Shown here in pieces: positions 10,001 to 18,527 of a stretch of 64,000 nt of DNA. The DNA is from Mediannikoviicoccus sp037890055. GTDB lineage: Bacteria; Bacillota; Clostridia; Tissierellales; Peptoniphilaceae. How positions within the stretch are numbered: position 1 is the stretch's first letter; every line of letters begins with the position of its first letter. The notes below the pieces were generated by a model that did not search any database, was not told where the DNA came from, and saw only the letters and a list, made by a program, of their open reading frames with translations. The DNA is taken from NCBI GenBank assembly GCA_037890055.1, contig JBBKBD010000001.1; one strand, written 5' to 3'. The translations under genes and the position numbers were made by a program.

Positions 10001-10560
10001 TTTGTGACAGTCTTGTCAAGCTTTCTTAAAGCCTCTTCCTTTTTGTATTTATATTTTGAAATACCAGAAGCTTCTTCAAATATATATCGCCTATCTTCAC
10101 TTTTATTTGAAAGAATTTCGTCAATTCTACCTTGACCTATAATAGAATAACCTTCTTTTCCGATACCAGTGTCCATAAATAGTTCTCTTATATCTTTAAG
10201 ACGACAGGCTTTTTTATTGATGTAGTACTGAGATTCTCCCGTTCTAAATACCCTTCTTGAAACCACGACATTTTCATACTCAATAGGTATCCACTTATCT
10301 TTATTATCAAAAGATAGGGAAACTGAAGCAAAGTTTAATGGCGCAATTTTTTCCGTACCGGAAAATATAACATCTTCCATCTTATTTCCACGAAGTGACT
10401 TTGCAGATTGTTCTCCTAAAACCCATCTTATTGCATCAGATATGTTTGACTTTCCACTACCATTAGGACCAACTATAGCACATATGGGATTATTAAATTG
10501 TAAATTCACTTTGTCTTTAAAGGATTTAAACCCTTTTAATTCAACGGATTCTAATTTCAC
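7045..10560 (-). CDS. smc: Chromosome segregation protein SMC
   Basis: The full-length 1171-residue structural maintenance of chromosomes ATPase forms condensin with ScpA and ScpB. Walker A GPNGSGKSN is at residues 31-39, coiled coil flanks a hinge at about 510-670 (including the glycine-rich segment SWGSIVGGYTGKSS), and the C-terminal head has LLSGGEKSLTAVALLF and FCILDEIDAALDEAN. The start ATG overlaps the stop of the upstream radical SAM gene by 4 bases. Nothing unusual beyond a low-complexity charged coil. Confidence 0.97.
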   Translation of the reverse strand: MKLESVELKGFKSFKDKVNLQFNNPICAIVGPNGSGKSNISDAIRWVLGEQSAKSLRGNKMEDVIFSGTEKIAPLNFASVSLSFDNKDKWIPIEYENVVVSRRVFRTGESQYYINKKACRLKDIRELFMDTGIGKEGYSIIGQGRIDEILSNKSEDRRYIFEEASGISKYKYKKEEALRKLDKTVTNLGRIEDVLIQKQENRDYLEKQAKRATIGLKLTEEIKLLDLHYYLVDVEIIQNKYNEIIQENKSIQEEMDSYKEIISKLEPKLEEETLTLKSLEDELKRFSNEKSSFINKLQDYNLKLKLTEERVLNNNNEIERVSKEIEYFNEKLDKNKIRSKELDEEKIETNNSLLTRKEELNDVDFMIADLQEEIENLTLALSERESKLSSLRETLSNIQVENLTRERLFESRREDVLKLSKDKEGLAEELKVLNESYDKLYANYKEVNDKVTEQLSSIEKLEIQLEDNKNKFVQLNDQYRKVEVDLSTKERELNFYINVRDNYEGYNKQVSNFFNRIKGMNLKDKCIGTLADLIEVEEKYLIAINNALGGSLQNVVVENEYDAKVLIEFLKSERIGRLTFLPLNKINKPSANVKFDDERILAIASELVNCESKFKGLINHFLNKTLVVSSLEDAIEISKKYNRYRIVTLDGEIFNSWGSIVGGYTGKSSNTDILNRNNKIIELENENKILQQTKEELIKELKSLDETLKNYNKEYEAKESEKRLNENKKNELDKKLQNLSNEINVKKSLYEEAAWKYESILNASSDKLDLENHESISVEIEKLNAEYEELKSNLENKNLDKRSLEIEKINISSKIDGLERDLNILSNKEKDIKNENEDFSHRLKLDIESKENVESELVINRDNIKKYNYKINELNERLNEIESVLKGNEVDFKRRQDELLEKKEELRDYKDINVKLDYSMGLNLEKIENLNSNITRIRTNCLEEYSVYIDKFTLIEEVEEPSRSELKSLKKDLRNLGYFSADTIEEFKIVDEDLNFLLNQKNDLLKSKNDIEEIIKNLNREMKEMFTTSFKDINNRFQKIFKILFDGGNAELKLDGANPLESGVEIVAEPPGKKLQSLTLLSGGEKSLTAVALLFAIFETRPSPFCILDEIDAALDEANITRYTSYLKSLTDSTQFIMISHRKTTMEIADVLYGVSMEEEGVSKVVSLKLK

Positions 10561-11621
10561 CTAATCAAACCTCTGTAACTTTTTAAAAATTTGTCCATGT
10601 CTAATTCTAACGTGTCTTTATTTGACTGAATTTTTATTTTATCATCTTTTGTTCCATGAACTTTAAACTTTTTGATGTCATATTTTTCCATTAAATATTT
10701 CTTATTAGCACCTTTGTTGCCAACAAAATAGTTAAGTTCTCCATTATTTACATATACATCTATGTCTTGCTCTGAAAAGTTTTTTAAAACTTCATCCATA
10801 GCATCTTTATAGAGTTCTTGAATGGTTAATTGCCTAATAGATGGGTGAAAAGGGCCTGCAACAACATCCTTTCCTAATGTAATATTATCTGTCGGCTGTA
10901 AACCGATTCTTATAATATCAATCCTATTTTTATAAAACGTGCAATAGATATCTTTACATAGCCCTATTGTTTCATCCAAAGAATACGGCTTGTACTTTCC
11001 ATCTAAATAAAGCTTTTCCAAATAACTATCTTTTATAACAAGAGTTGGATATACTCTAACAAACTCTGGACCAATTTTCACAAATTCATCCGTTGTGTAT
11101 AAGTCCCTTTCAAAATCCGATTTGTATAATCCTAACATTTGTTGTAGACCTAGTTTAAATCCAAATTCCTTTATTAATTTTGAAGAACTATAGACCACAT
11201 CTGAAAGGTGATTCCTTTGGTTTGCAACAAGAACTTCATCTACTAAAGACTGTACTCCCAGCTCGATGGTCGAAACTCCATAAGACTTAAGGATGTTTAG
11301 AATATTTTCATCAATATAATCAGGCCTTGTAGATAACCTCAAAGAGTTAACTACTCCTTGGTCAATAAAACTCTTTCCAATGCTTAAAAATTCTTTCATT
11401 ACATCCATGGGAAGTCCCGTAAAGCTCCCGCCATAAAATGCAATTTGAGTTTCATTGTTCTTGTTCGAAAAATAATTTAGGTACTCAACAATGGATTTTC
11501 TAGTTTCTTCAAAGTCCTTTATATAATTTTGATTTGTAATTTTTCTTTGATTGCAAAAAATACAGTCGTTAGGGCAACCATAATGCGGAACAAATACTGG
11601 TATTATATTTAATTTACTCAA
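10557..11621 (-). CDS. Elp3-like radical SAM protein without acetyltransferase domain
   Basis: The [4Fe-4S]-binding cluster is Cys16-x3-Cys20-x2-Cys23 (GCPNDCIFCNQRK), typical of radical SAM enzymes. FYGGSFTGLP, RLSTRPDYI and IELGVQSLVDEVL match the Elp3/YhcC-type core. The length of 354 residues leaves no room for the Elp3 acetyltransferase domain. It is regularly found between rnc and smc in clostridia, and the overlaps with both here suggest co-translation. The substrate is unknown; tRNA modification is a guess from family resemblance only. Confidence 0.85.
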   Translation of the reverse strand: MSKLNIIPVFVPHYGCPNDCIFCNQRKITNQNYIKDFEETRKSIVEYLNYFSNKNNETQIAFYGGSFTGLPMDVMKEFLSIGKSFIDQGVVNSLRLSTRPDYIDENILNILKSYGVSTIELGVQSLVDEVLVANQRNHLSDVVYSSSKLIKEFGFKLGLQQMLGLYKSDFERDLYTTDEFVKIGPEFVRVYPTLVIKDSYLEKLYLDGKYKPYSLDETIGLCKDIYCTFYKNRIDIIRIGLQPTDNITLGKDVVAGPFHPSIRQLTIQELYKDAMDEVLKNFSEQDIDVYVNNGELNYFVGNKGANKKYLMEKYDIKKFKVHGTKDDKIKIQSNKDTLELDMDKFLKSYRGLIR

Positions 11622-12330
11622 AATCTATCCCCATCTTAATAATAGAATTTTTTGCGGCGTCTTGTTCTGCTTGCTTTTTGTTTTTACCTACGCCCTGTTC
11701 AAGTGGAGTTACACCACAAAGAGCAGTAACATAAAAAGTCTTGTCATGGTCTGGCCCAACGGACTTATCTAATCTATAGGTCAATTTTTCCTTCATTTCC
11801 CTTTGAATATAATTTTGCAATATGGACTTGTAATTCAAACTTGAAGTTTCTAGATATTTCATAAAAAGTCCTATATGTTTTGCAGTAATAAGCTCATACA
11901 CAACCTCATATGAAGAATCTAAATAAATAGATGCCATCAAAGCTTCAAATGTATCTGAAAGAGTTGAAATTCTCTTTCTTCCTCCAGACTTAGCCTCTCC
12001 CTTTCCCATTATTAATAAATCTCCAAGGTTAAAGCATTCTGCAGCGTATCCGAAGCTAGGTTCACAAGTAACCATGCTTTTTAATTTTGTTAGCTTTCCT
12101 TCATCTTTTTCATCATACTTTTTAAAAAAATATTCAGCAAATACCGCCCCTAATATGGCATCTCCTAAAAATTCCAATCTTTCATTTGACCTGTAGTTTT
12201 TATTTTTTGACTCATTAACCTTAGAAATATGATGGAAGGCGAAGTCTAAAAGTTCAATATCATTGAACTTATAGCCTATACGCTCTTCCAAATCATTTAA
12301 TTTCTTAAGTCTTTCTTCAGTTAGTTTCAA
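11614..12330 (-). CDS. rnc: Ribonuclease III
   Basis: RNase III cleaves double-stranded RNA and processes rRNA precursors. The catalytic signature NERLEFLGDAIL lies at residues 49-60, and a second metal-binding segment includes DTFEALMASIYLD. The double-stranded RNA-binding domain occupies about 165-235 with GVGKNKKQAEQDAAKNSI near its end. Length 238. It follows acpP by 2 bases in the usual plsX-acpP-rnc-smc-ftsY order. Confidence 0.96.
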   Translation of the reverse strand: MKLTEERLKKLNDLEERIGYKFNDIELLDFAFHHISKVNESKNKNYRSNERLEFLGDAILGAVFAEYFFKKYDEKDEGKLTKLKSMVTCEPSFGYAAECFNLGDLLIMGKGEAKSGGRKRISTLSDTFEALMASIYLDSSYEVVYELITAKHIGLFMKYLETSSLNYKSILQNYIQREMKEKLTYRLDKSVGPDHDKTFYVTALCGVTPLEQGVGKNKKQAEQDAAKNSIIKMGIDFE

Positions 12331-12332
12331 TT

Positions 12333-12560
12333 TTAGCCTCTTTTGTTGTTTTCAATGTATGATACCACATCTGAAACTGTAATTATTTCATCTAATTTAG
12401 AGTCATCTATTTCAATGTCAAATTCATCTTCAAGCGCCATAACAAGCTCTACAAGGCCAATTGAGTCAGCTCCTAAGTCTTCTCTTATAACTGTATCCAT
12501 TGATACATCTTCTACGCCAAATTCTTCTTTTATAACTTCTACAACTTTATCAAAAATCAT
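12333..12560 (-). CDS. acpP: Acyl carrier protein
   Basis: The 75-residue acidic helical protein carries the phosphopantetheine site at Ser33 in GADSIGLVE. Isoleucine replaces the leucine usually found after the serine, a tolerated change. It carries growing acyl chains in type II fatty acid synthesis. plsX directly upstream uses acyl-ACP as substrate, and the one-base spacing supports co-expression. Confidence 0.96.
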   Translation of the reverse strand: MIFDKVVEVIKEEFGVEDVSMDTVIREDLGADSIGLVELVMALEDEFDIEIDDSKLDEIITVSDVVSYIENNKRG

Positions 12561-12561
12561 T

Positions 12562-13548
12562 TTAATCCTCCAAATTCTCTTCTATTTTTCTTACAACATC
12601 TTTTTCAACAAATTGAACTAGTTTGTCTATACCTGTTTCAACTGCTCTTTCATTGGAACTTCCATGGGCTTTAAAAACTGCCTTTTTAACCCCAAGTAGT
12701 GGTGCTGCACCAACTTCATTATAATCAAAACTACTTTTAAGTTTCTTTAGTGCAGGCTTCATTAATGCCGCGCCAATTTTTGTTCTCAATGAAGACATAA
12801 TTCCTTCTTTTAAGACCTCTGTTATTCTTATGGCTGTACCTTCAATACTTTTTAAAAGAACATTTCCTGAAAATCCATCGGTAACAATAACATCTACATT
12901 GCCACTTAAAGCGTCCCTTGCTTCAATATTTCCTATGAAATTTAGATCCATGTTTTTTAGATGCTCAAATGTTTCTTTTCTTAAGTTGTCGCCCTTGTTT
13001 TCCTCAGTCCCTACAGATAATAGTCCAACCCTTGGATTGTTTGCATTTAAAACTTCCTTTGAATACACATTGCCCATTATTGCAAATTGTGAAAGGAGTT
13101 CTGGAGTACAGTCCATATTTGCTCCCCCATCTAATAGCAGAGCATATGAATTCTTTGCTGGTAATACAACAGTCAAAGCCCCTCTAGATATTTTATCTAT
13201 TCTCTTAACTATTAGAGTTGCACCTGCAAGAAGAGCTCCCGTACTTCCACAAGAAAGGATTCCATCATAACCTTCCTCTTTTAGTTTCTTTAAACCTAAT
13301 GTAGTTGAAGAATTCTTTTTTCTTCTAATGGCAAGAGCCGGTTCTTCATCGTTTTTAATGTACTCGTTAGTGTCTATTATTTCTATTCTATTTTTGTTTT
13401 TTGAATCTTTAATTAATTCTGTAATTTCTTTTTCTGGTCCTATAAAGGTTATTTCAAGTTCATTGTGGTTTTCTAGTGCTTTAAGTCCACCTTTCACAAC
13501 TACTTCATATCCCTTATCTGCCCCTAATGTGTCCAATAATATTTTCAT
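12562..13548 (-). CDS. plsX: Phosphate acyltransferase PlsX
   Basis: PlsX converts acyl-ACP to acyl-phosphate, the donor for PlsY in phosphatidic acid synthesis; plsY is at 15231-15818 in a separate unit. Recognisable segments are KILLDTLGADKG, SCGSTGALLAGA and VTDGFSGNVLLKS. The ATG at 13548 has GAGGTG just upstream and gives 328 residues; a GTG four codons earlier is the reading-frame limit but has no ribosome site. Promoter elements upstream are weak. No FapR-type operator was found. Confidence 0.94.
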   Translation of the reverse strand: MKILLDTLGADKGYEVVVKGGLKALENHNELEITFIGPEKEITELIKDSKNKNRIEIIDTNEYIKNDEEPALAIRRKKNSSTTLGLKKLKEEGYDGILSCGSTGALLAGATLIVKRIDKISRGALTVVLPAKNSYALLLDGGANMDCTPELLSQFAIMGNVYSKEVLNANNPRVGLLSVGTEENKGDNLRKETFEHLKNMDLNFIGNIEARDALSGNVDVIVTDGFSGNVLLKSIEGTAIRITEVLKEGIMSSLRTKIGAALMKPALKKLKSSFDYNEVGAAPLLGVKKAVFKAHGSSNERAVETGIDKLVQFVEKDVVRKIEENLED

Positions 13549-13636
13549 AATACACCTCACTATATTTTACCATATAAAGAGCTATTTATACATTATTGAG
13601 CATATGTATTACTAAGTTATTCGATTTTATAAAAAT

Positions 13637-13661
13637 AAAAAAGAGAGGAATCATCCTCTCT
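13637..13661 (-). terminator. Terminator of rpmF
   Basis: AGAGAGGA and TCCTCTCT form a perfect 8-bp stem with a 4-base loop, followed by six T, 8 bases after the rpmF stop. It isolates rpmF from plsX. Confidence 0.88.
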
Positions 13662-13668
13662 AATCATA

Positions 13669-13854
13669 TTATTCTTCATCCACTGATAAGACTGCTTTGC
13701 CATCGTAGTAACCGCAATTTCTACAAACTCTATGTGGTAATTTTGGTTCATGGCACTCAGGGCATTCAGTTATAGTTACTCTTGGTAACTGATATGATGA
13801 TGCTCTTCTCTTGTCTCTTCTAGCTTTGGAAGTTTTTCTCTTTGGTACTGCCAT
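13669..13854 (-). CDS. rpmF: 50S ribosomal protein L32
   Basis: This is a basic 61-residue protein with a complete zinc ribbon (Cys31, Cys34, Cys44, Cys47), so it is the zinc-binding form. The N-terminus MAVPKRKTSKARRDKRR is diagnostic. GAGGAGGTG precedes the start. It is a single-gene unit with its own consensus promoter and terminator. The YceD/DUF177 gene that usually precedes rpmF is absent; ackA is there instead. Confidence 0.97.
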   Translation of the reverse strand: MAVPKRKTSKARRDKRRASSYQLPRVTITECPECHEPKLPHRVCRNCGYYDGKAVLSVDEE

Positions 13855-13896
13855 TGTTACACCTCCTCAATAGTTAAATCTTTTTAAATTTTTAAA

Positions 13897-13921
13897 TTAT
13901 GGGAGGCTAACAGTCCCATAA
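13897..13921 (-). promoter_or_regulatory. Hairpin in the rpmF 5' leader
   Basis: TTATGGGA and TCCCATAA form a perfect 8-bp stem with a 9-base loop, between the promoter and the ribosome site. No T tract follows, so it is not a terminator. It could be an mRNA-stability or ribosomal-protein control element. Confidence 0.55.
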
Positions 13922-13958
13922 GCTAATCGGTTATGATTTAAATTTATCTAACGTTAGT

Positions 13959-13987
13959 ATTATACTGATTTTTAGAAACCTTGTCAA
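13959..13987 (-). promoter_or_regulatory. Consensus SigA promoter of rpmF
   Basis: TTGACA (13982-13987), 17 bases, TATAAT (13959-13964). It abuts the ackA stop codon at 13988. Confidence 0.88.
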
Positions 13988-15175
13988 CTATTTAGTTAAT
14001 TCTAAAGTATCTCTTGCAATCATAAGTTCTTCATTTGTTGGAACTACAAAGATTTTTATCTTAGAATCATCTGCAGAAATTAAAGCTTCTTTTCTAACTT
14101 TGTTCTTTTCTTCATCTAGTTTAATTCCAAAGTTTTCAAGATTTTCTAATATTGCAGCTCTTGTAGTAATTCCGTTTTCACCAATTCCACCTGCAAAGCA
14201 AATTGCATCAACATGGCCAAGTTCAAGTAGATAAGCACCTAAGAACTTTCTAACTCTGTTATGGAACATATCAAGTGCAAGTTTTGCTCTTTCGTTTCCT
14301 TCGTTGCTTGCTTGTTCCAAGTCTCTAAAGTCTGAGCTTAATCCAGATATTCCTAGAACTCCTGATTTTTTATTTAAGAATTGGTTCATTTCATCAGCTG
14401 AAAGACCTTCTTGATTTTGAATAAAGTTTAATACAGTTGGGTCTAAGTCACCAGATCTTGTTCCCATAATAAGTCCTTCTAACGGAGTAAGTCCCATTGT
14501 AGTATTTAAACATTTACCATTTTTAACAGCTGCTAAAGATGATCCATTACCTAAGTGTAGAGTAACTATGTTTATATCTTTTTGATCTTTTCCTAATAAC
14601 TCTGCAGTTCTTCTAGTAATATATTTATGACTTGTTCCGTGGAAGCCGAATTTTCTTAATCTATATTTTTCATAATACTCATAAGGTATTCCATACATAT
14701 AGTTATATGCAGGCATAGTCATGTGGAAAGCTGTATCAAATACTGCTACATTTGGTTTTCCTGGAAGTATTTTTTCACATGCTTCAATACCCATTAAGTT
14801 TGCTGGGTTGTGAAGTGGACCAAACTTGATGTACTCTTTAATAACTTCTTTTACATGGTCGTTTATAAGTGTTGAATCAACATATTCTTCTCCACCATGT
14901 AGTACTCTATGGCCAATTGCGTTGATTTCGTCAACGCTATTAATAGCTCCCTTTTCTGAATCTGTTAAGAATTCAAATACTAAAGTTAAAGCTTCAGTAT
15001 GTGTAGGCATTGGAGCTTCTTTAGATAGTTTCTTTTCGCCTACTTCTTGTGATATTTTTGATCCTTCAATTCCAATTCTTTCTACTAAACCTTTTGCAAT
15101 AACTTCTTCATTTTCCATATCGAATAATTGATACTTTAATGATGAACTACCGCAGTTTACTACTAATACTTTCAT
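13988..15175 (-). CDS. ackA: Acetate kinase
   Basis: Acetate kinase makes ATP from acetyl phosphate and ADP, the main substrate-level step of acetate fermentation. The 395-residue protein has all family landmarks: VLVVNCGSSSLKYQLFD, GHRVLHGGE, FDTAFHMTMP, FGFHGTSHKY and GGIGENG. pta is not adjacent. The start follows AGGAGGGTGT, and an extended -10 promoter lies 40 bases upstream. It is followed immediately by the rpmF promoter; no clear terminator separates them. Confidence 0.97.
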   Translation of the reverse strand: MKVLVVNCGSSSLKYQLFDMENEEVIAKGLVERIGIEGSKISQEVGEKKLSKEAPMPTHTEALTLVFEFLTDSEKGAINSVDEINAIGHRVLHGGEEYVDSTLINDHVKEVIKEYIKFGPLHNPANLMGIEACEKILPGKPNVAVFDTAFHMTMPAYNYMYGIPYEYYEKYRLRKFGFHGTSHKYITRRTAELLGKDQKDINIVTLHLGNGSSLAAVKNGKCLNTTMGLTPLEGLIMGTRSGDLDPTVLNFIQNQEGLSADEMNQFLNKKSGVLGISGLSSDFRDLEQASNEGNERAKLALDMFHNRVRKFLGAYLLELGHVDAICFAGGIGENGITTRAAILENLENFGIKLDEEKNKVRKEALISADDSKIKIFVVPTNEELMIARDTLELTK

Positions 15176-15214
15176 ACACCCTCCTGAAATAATTTTTATT
15201 CATTTTACTAAACA

Positions 15215-15223
15215 ATTATATCA
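15215..15223 (-). promoter_or_regulatory. Extended -10 promoter for ackA
   Basis: TGATATAAT fits the extended -10 form TGnTATAAT. No good -35 is visible at the right distance. Confidence 0.55.
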
Positions 15224-15230
15224 TACATCT

Positions 15231-15818
15231 TTATTTTTTGCCTAGTTTAGACTCTTGTCCCGTTCTTATTCTATTAATATTTGATTTATGTCGCCATATG
15301 ACAATAGAACCTATGACAATTAAGAGAATCGCCCTTTCATATCTTTTTGTTGCCAAATAATATATTCCTTGGATTATACTCGCAACAGCAGCTGCTATAG
15401 ACCCAAGGGATACCATTTTGCTACTTGCAACTGTTGTAAAGAAAACTATGGCCAGTACTAGAACAAATAGAGGGCTAACTGCTATAAAAACTCCCAGAGA
15501 AGTTGCAACTCCCTTGCCTCCTTTAAGGTTAAAGTAGATTGGCCAGTTGTGCCCACACACCGCCCCAATTCCAGCTAAGAGAAGGCCTGCATCTCCAAAT
15601 AGTTTATAACCTATCATTGAAGGTATAAAACCCTTTAATACATCTAGTATGAGGGTAGCAATGGCAAAGTTTTTGCCAAAAGTCCTTAATACATTTGTAG
15701 CTCCAGCATTTCCAGAACCAAAATCTCTAATGTCTTTTTTACAAAAAATCTTTCCAAGTATTATGGCCCATGAAATAGACCCTATTAGATAGGATACTAA
15801 AAGTAAAATAAACTTCAT
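15231..15818 (-). CDS. plsY: Acyl-phosphate:glycerol-3-phosphate acyltransferase PlsY
   Basis: This is a membrane enzyme of 195 residues with about five hydrophobic segments. Its three conserved cytoplasmic motifs are present: the glycine-rich SGNAGATNVLRTFGK, HNWPIYFNLKGGKGVATSLG, and the C-terminal WRHKSNINRI. It makes lysophosphatidic acid from acyl-phosphate supplied by PlsX. Its ATG shares one base with the der stop codon (TAATG), so it is translationally coupled to der. Confidence 0.95.
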   Translation of the reverse strand: MKFILLLVSYLIGSISWAIILGKIFCKKDIRDFGSGNAGATNVLRTFGKNFAIATLILDVLKGFIPSMIGYKLFGDAGLLLAGIGAVCGHNWPIYFNLKGGKGVATSLGVFIAVSPLFVLVLAIVFFTTVASSKMVSLGSIAAAVASIIQGIYYLATKRYERAILLIVIGSIVIWRHKSNINRIRTGQESKLGKK

Positions 15819-17140
15819 TATTTACTCCTTGGCCCTCTAGGTTTTAAATCAAATAATATTGGAACACCCTCAAACTTAAAATATTCTCTAATTTGGTTTT
15901 CTAGATATCTTAAATATGAAAAGTGCATTAACTCTTTTTTATTTATGTGGAAAAGTATTTTTGGAGGTCTTGTTGAAACCTGTGATGCATAAAATACCTT
16001 TAACCTCTCTCCTTTGTCTGTAGGAGGAGCATTGTGAAGAACAGCTTCGTTTACTATTTCATTTAAAGTTCCTGTGCTAATTCTCATTGAATAATTTTCA
16101 TTTACCTTTTCAATCATTTGAAATAGATTATGCACTCTAAGATTGTTTTTTACTGACATAAAGATAATAGGAACATAGTTTATAAAACCAAGTCTTGTTC
16201 TAATTTCCTTTTCAAATTCCCTTTGAGTTTTTTCATCTTTGTCGACTAAATCCCATTTATTTACAGCAATAATCATTGCCTTTCCATTATCATGGGCATA
16301 TCCTATTATTTTTGAGTCCTGCTCTGTTACACCTTCCGCCGCATCAATCATCAAAACGGATATATCGGAGCTATCTATGGAGGAAAGAGTTCTTACAACA
16401 CTATATCTTTCAACTTCTTCGTCTATATATCTCTTTCTTCTAAGTCCTGCTGTATCTATTAACACGTAGTCATGGCCATTATATCTGAAGTTTGAGTCGA
16501 TAGAGTCTCTTGTGGTTCCAGCAATGTCTGTAACTATCATCCTCTCTTCTCCAAGTAGTCTGTTAATTAAAGAGGATTTCCCAACATTTGGCTTCCCAAT
16601 AATTGAAACCTTGGTCACATCATCTTCAAACTCAGCTTCCATTGGCTCGAAGTTTTTAACTATTTCATCTAGAAGGTCCCCTATGCCTTGAGATCCTTCG
16701 GCGCTAATTCCCATTACAGTAGGTATTCCAAGTTCATAAAACTCATATATTAAATCATCATCTTTTCTGCTATCTATCTTGTTAACTGCTAATATTATCT
16801 CTTTATTAGACCTTCTTAAAAGATTTGCAACATCTCTATCTTCAGCGGTTATTCCAGTCTTTGCATCTACGACAAATAAAATTACATCTGCCGTTTCTAT
16901 TGCTAGGTCAACTTGATTTACTATTTGTTTTGAAAATACATCATCACTTTTTATTTCTATACCACCTGTATCAACTAGGGTAAAGTGTCTATTTTGCCAC
17001 TCTGCATCTTGATACAATCTATCCCTTGTAACTCCAGGGTCATCCTGAGTTATTGCAATTCTCTTTCTAACGATTTTATTAAATAATGTCGATTTTCCTA
17101 CATTTGGTTTGCCTACAACTGCTACTATAGGTTTTCTCAT
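15818..17140 (-). CDS. der: Ribosome-biogenesis GTPase Der (EngA)
   Basis: Two tandem GTPase domains are visible: GKPNVGKSTLFN with DTGG near the N-terminus, and GKPNVGKSSLINRL with DTAGLRRK in the second, followed by a KH-like C-terminus (NAPPTDKGERLKVFYASQ). It works in 50S subunit assembly. The ATG at 17140 with AGAGGTGG upstream gives 440 residues, matching the family; the frame extends 12 codons further without a ribosome site. A promoter lies just downstream of the glyA terminator. Confidence 0.96.
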   Translation of the reverse strand: MRKPIVAVVGKPNVGKSTLFNKIVRKRIAITQDDPGVTRDRLYQDAEWQNRHFTLVDTGGIEIKSDDVFSKQIVNQVDLAIETADVILFVVDAKTGITAEDRDVANLLRRSNKEIILAVNKIDSRKDDDLIYEFYELGIPTVMGISAEGSQGIGDLLDEIVKNFEPMEAEFEDDVTKVSIIGKPNVGKSSLINRLLGEERMIVTDIAGTTRDSIDSNFRYNGHDYVLIDTAGLRRKRYIDEEVERYSVVRTLSSIDSSDISVLMIDAAEGVTEQDSKIIGYAHDNGKAMIIAVNKWDLVDKDEKTQREFEKEIRTRLGFINYVPIIFMSVKNNLRVHNLFQMIEKVNENYSMRISTGTLNEIVNEAVLHNAPPTDKGERLKVFYASQVSTRPPKILFHINKKELMHFSYLRYLENQIREYFKFEGVPILFDLKPRGPRSK

Positions 17141-17203
17141 ATTTCCACCTCTTTTCATACAATATAATTTTATCACTTTTTTGAAATAAAAATCATCTTC
17201 TCT

Positions 17204-17232
17204 ATTATACTGTATTTTAAAAAAGTTACAAA
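17204..17232 (-). promoter_or_regulatory. SigA promoter for der-plsY
   Basis: TTGTAA (17227-17232), 17 bases, TATAAT (17204-17209). The -35 touches the T tract of the glyA terminator. Confidence 0.65.
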
Positions 17233-17259
17233 AAATCCCTGAGATTTCTCCCAGGGATA
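17231..17259 (-). terminator. Terminator of the aspS-glyA operon
   Basis: ATCCCTG and CAGGGAT form the stem (17236-17259), followed by six T, immediately after the glyA stop. Confidence 0.88.
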
Positions 17260-17263
17260 AATA

Positions 17264-18505
17264 CTATTTGTATAGAGGATATTCTTCAGTTAATGCTAGA
17301 ACATCTTTTCTAATTTCTTCTGGACTTCTTTCCTTCTTTAATGTTTCAATAATCAATTTACCAATCTTTTTGAAAGCATCTTCCTTCATTCCTCTTGTTG
17401 TACAAGCAGGTGTACCAATTCTTACACCTGAAGTAACAAATGGTGATTCAGGATCGTTAGGAATAGTATTTTTATTTGTAGTTATATTAACTTCAGATAG
17501 AAGTGCTTCTGCTTCTTTACCAGTTAGGTTAAGTCCTCTTACATCAAGAAGTAATAAGTGGTTGTCTGTTCCACCAGATACAAGTCTGATTCCACCTTCT
17601 TGTAATGTTTGGCCAAGAACCTTAGCATTCTTTATAACTTGTTTGATATAGTCTTTGAAGTCATCTTGCAAAGCTTCTTTAAAACAAACTGCCTTCGCTG
17701 CAATAACATGCTCTAATGGACCGCCTTGAAGTCCTGGGAATACAGCCTTGTCAATTGCCTTTGCATGTTCTTCTCTACAAAGAATTATACCACCACGAGG
17801 TCCTCTTAGTGTCTTATGAGTAGTTGAAGTTACAAAATCAGCATATGGGATTGGGCTTGGATGTTCTCCAGCAGCTACTAGACCTGCAATATGTGCCATA
17901 TCAACCATTAAATATGCTCCAACTTCATCTGCAATTTCTCTAAATTTCTTAAAGTCGATTATTCTTGGGTATGCACTAGCGCCAGCTACGATTAATTTTG
18001 GTTTGTGTTCCAATGCTTTTTTTCTAACTTCTTCATAGTCTATAGTTTCAGTTTCAGTACTTAATCCATAGTCAACAAAGTTGAAGTAAAGTCCTGAAAT
18101 ATTTACAGGTGATCCATGTGTTAAGTGTCCACCTTCTGAAAGCTTCATTCCTAAAACAGTGTCTCCTGGTTTTAAGCATGAAAGGTAAACAGCTAGGTTT
18201 GCATTTGCTCCTGAGTGAGGTTGAACGTTTGCATGGTCTGCTCCAAAAAGCTTACAAAGTCTTTTTCTTGCTAAATCTTCTGAAACGTCAACGTATTCAC
18301 AGCCACCGTAATATCTCTTTGCAGGATATCCTTCTGCGTATTTGTTGTTTAGAGTTGTTCCTAGTGCTTCTAAAACTGGTTCTGAAATAAAGTTTTCAGA
18401 AGCAATAAGCTCTAAATGCTCTCTTTGTCTGTTGGTTTCATCTTCAACTACTTGATAGATTTCGCTATCAAATTCCTTTAGATGTGGTAATTCTCTTAAG
18501 CTCAT
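17264..18505 (-). CDS. glyA: Serine hydroxymethyltransferase
   Basis: This PLP enzyme interconverts serine and glycine and loads tetrahydrofolate with one-carbon units. The 413 residues include YPAKRYYGGCEYVD, the PLP lysine in TTHKTLRGPRGG and GVRIGTPACTTRG. It is the last gene of a run starting at the Asp T-box, 22 bases after the RseC-like gene, and ends at a strong terminator. Control by tRNA-Asp charging is therefore plausible unless an internal promoter exists; none was obvious. Confidence 0.97.
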   Translation of the reverse strand: MSLRELPHLKEFDSEIYQVVEDETNRQREHLELIASENFISEPVLEALGTTLNNKYAEGYPAKRYYGGCEYVDVSEDLARKRLCKLFGADHANVQPHSGANANLAVYLSCLKPGDTVLGMKLSEGGHLTHGSPVNISGLYFNFVDYGLSTETETIDYEEVRKKALEHKPKLIVAGASAYPRIIDFKKFREIADEVGAYLMVDMAHIAGLVAAGEHPSPIPYADFVTSTTHKTLRGPRGGIILCREEHAKAIDKAVFPGLQGGPLEHVIAAKAVCFKEALQDDFKDYIKQVIKNAKVLGQTLQEGGIRLVSGGTDNHLLLLDVRGLNLTGKEAEALLSEVNITTNKNTIPNDPESPFVTSGVRIGTPACTTRGMKEDAFKKIGKLIIETLKKERSPEEIRKDVLALTEEYPLYK

Positions 18506-18527
18506 CTTAATTTTCCTCCTAAAATAT

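Noticed and set aside
12830..13270. 146-codon plus-strand open frame opposite plsX
   Set aside because: It is antisense to a well-conserved gene, has no ribosome site and no family resemblance. Many similar plus-strand frames across the window are the same kind of shadow.
13549..13636. FapR-type operator or strong promoter upstream of plsX
   Set aside because: AT-rich partial matches only; no convincing -35/-10 pair or FapR palindrome was found.
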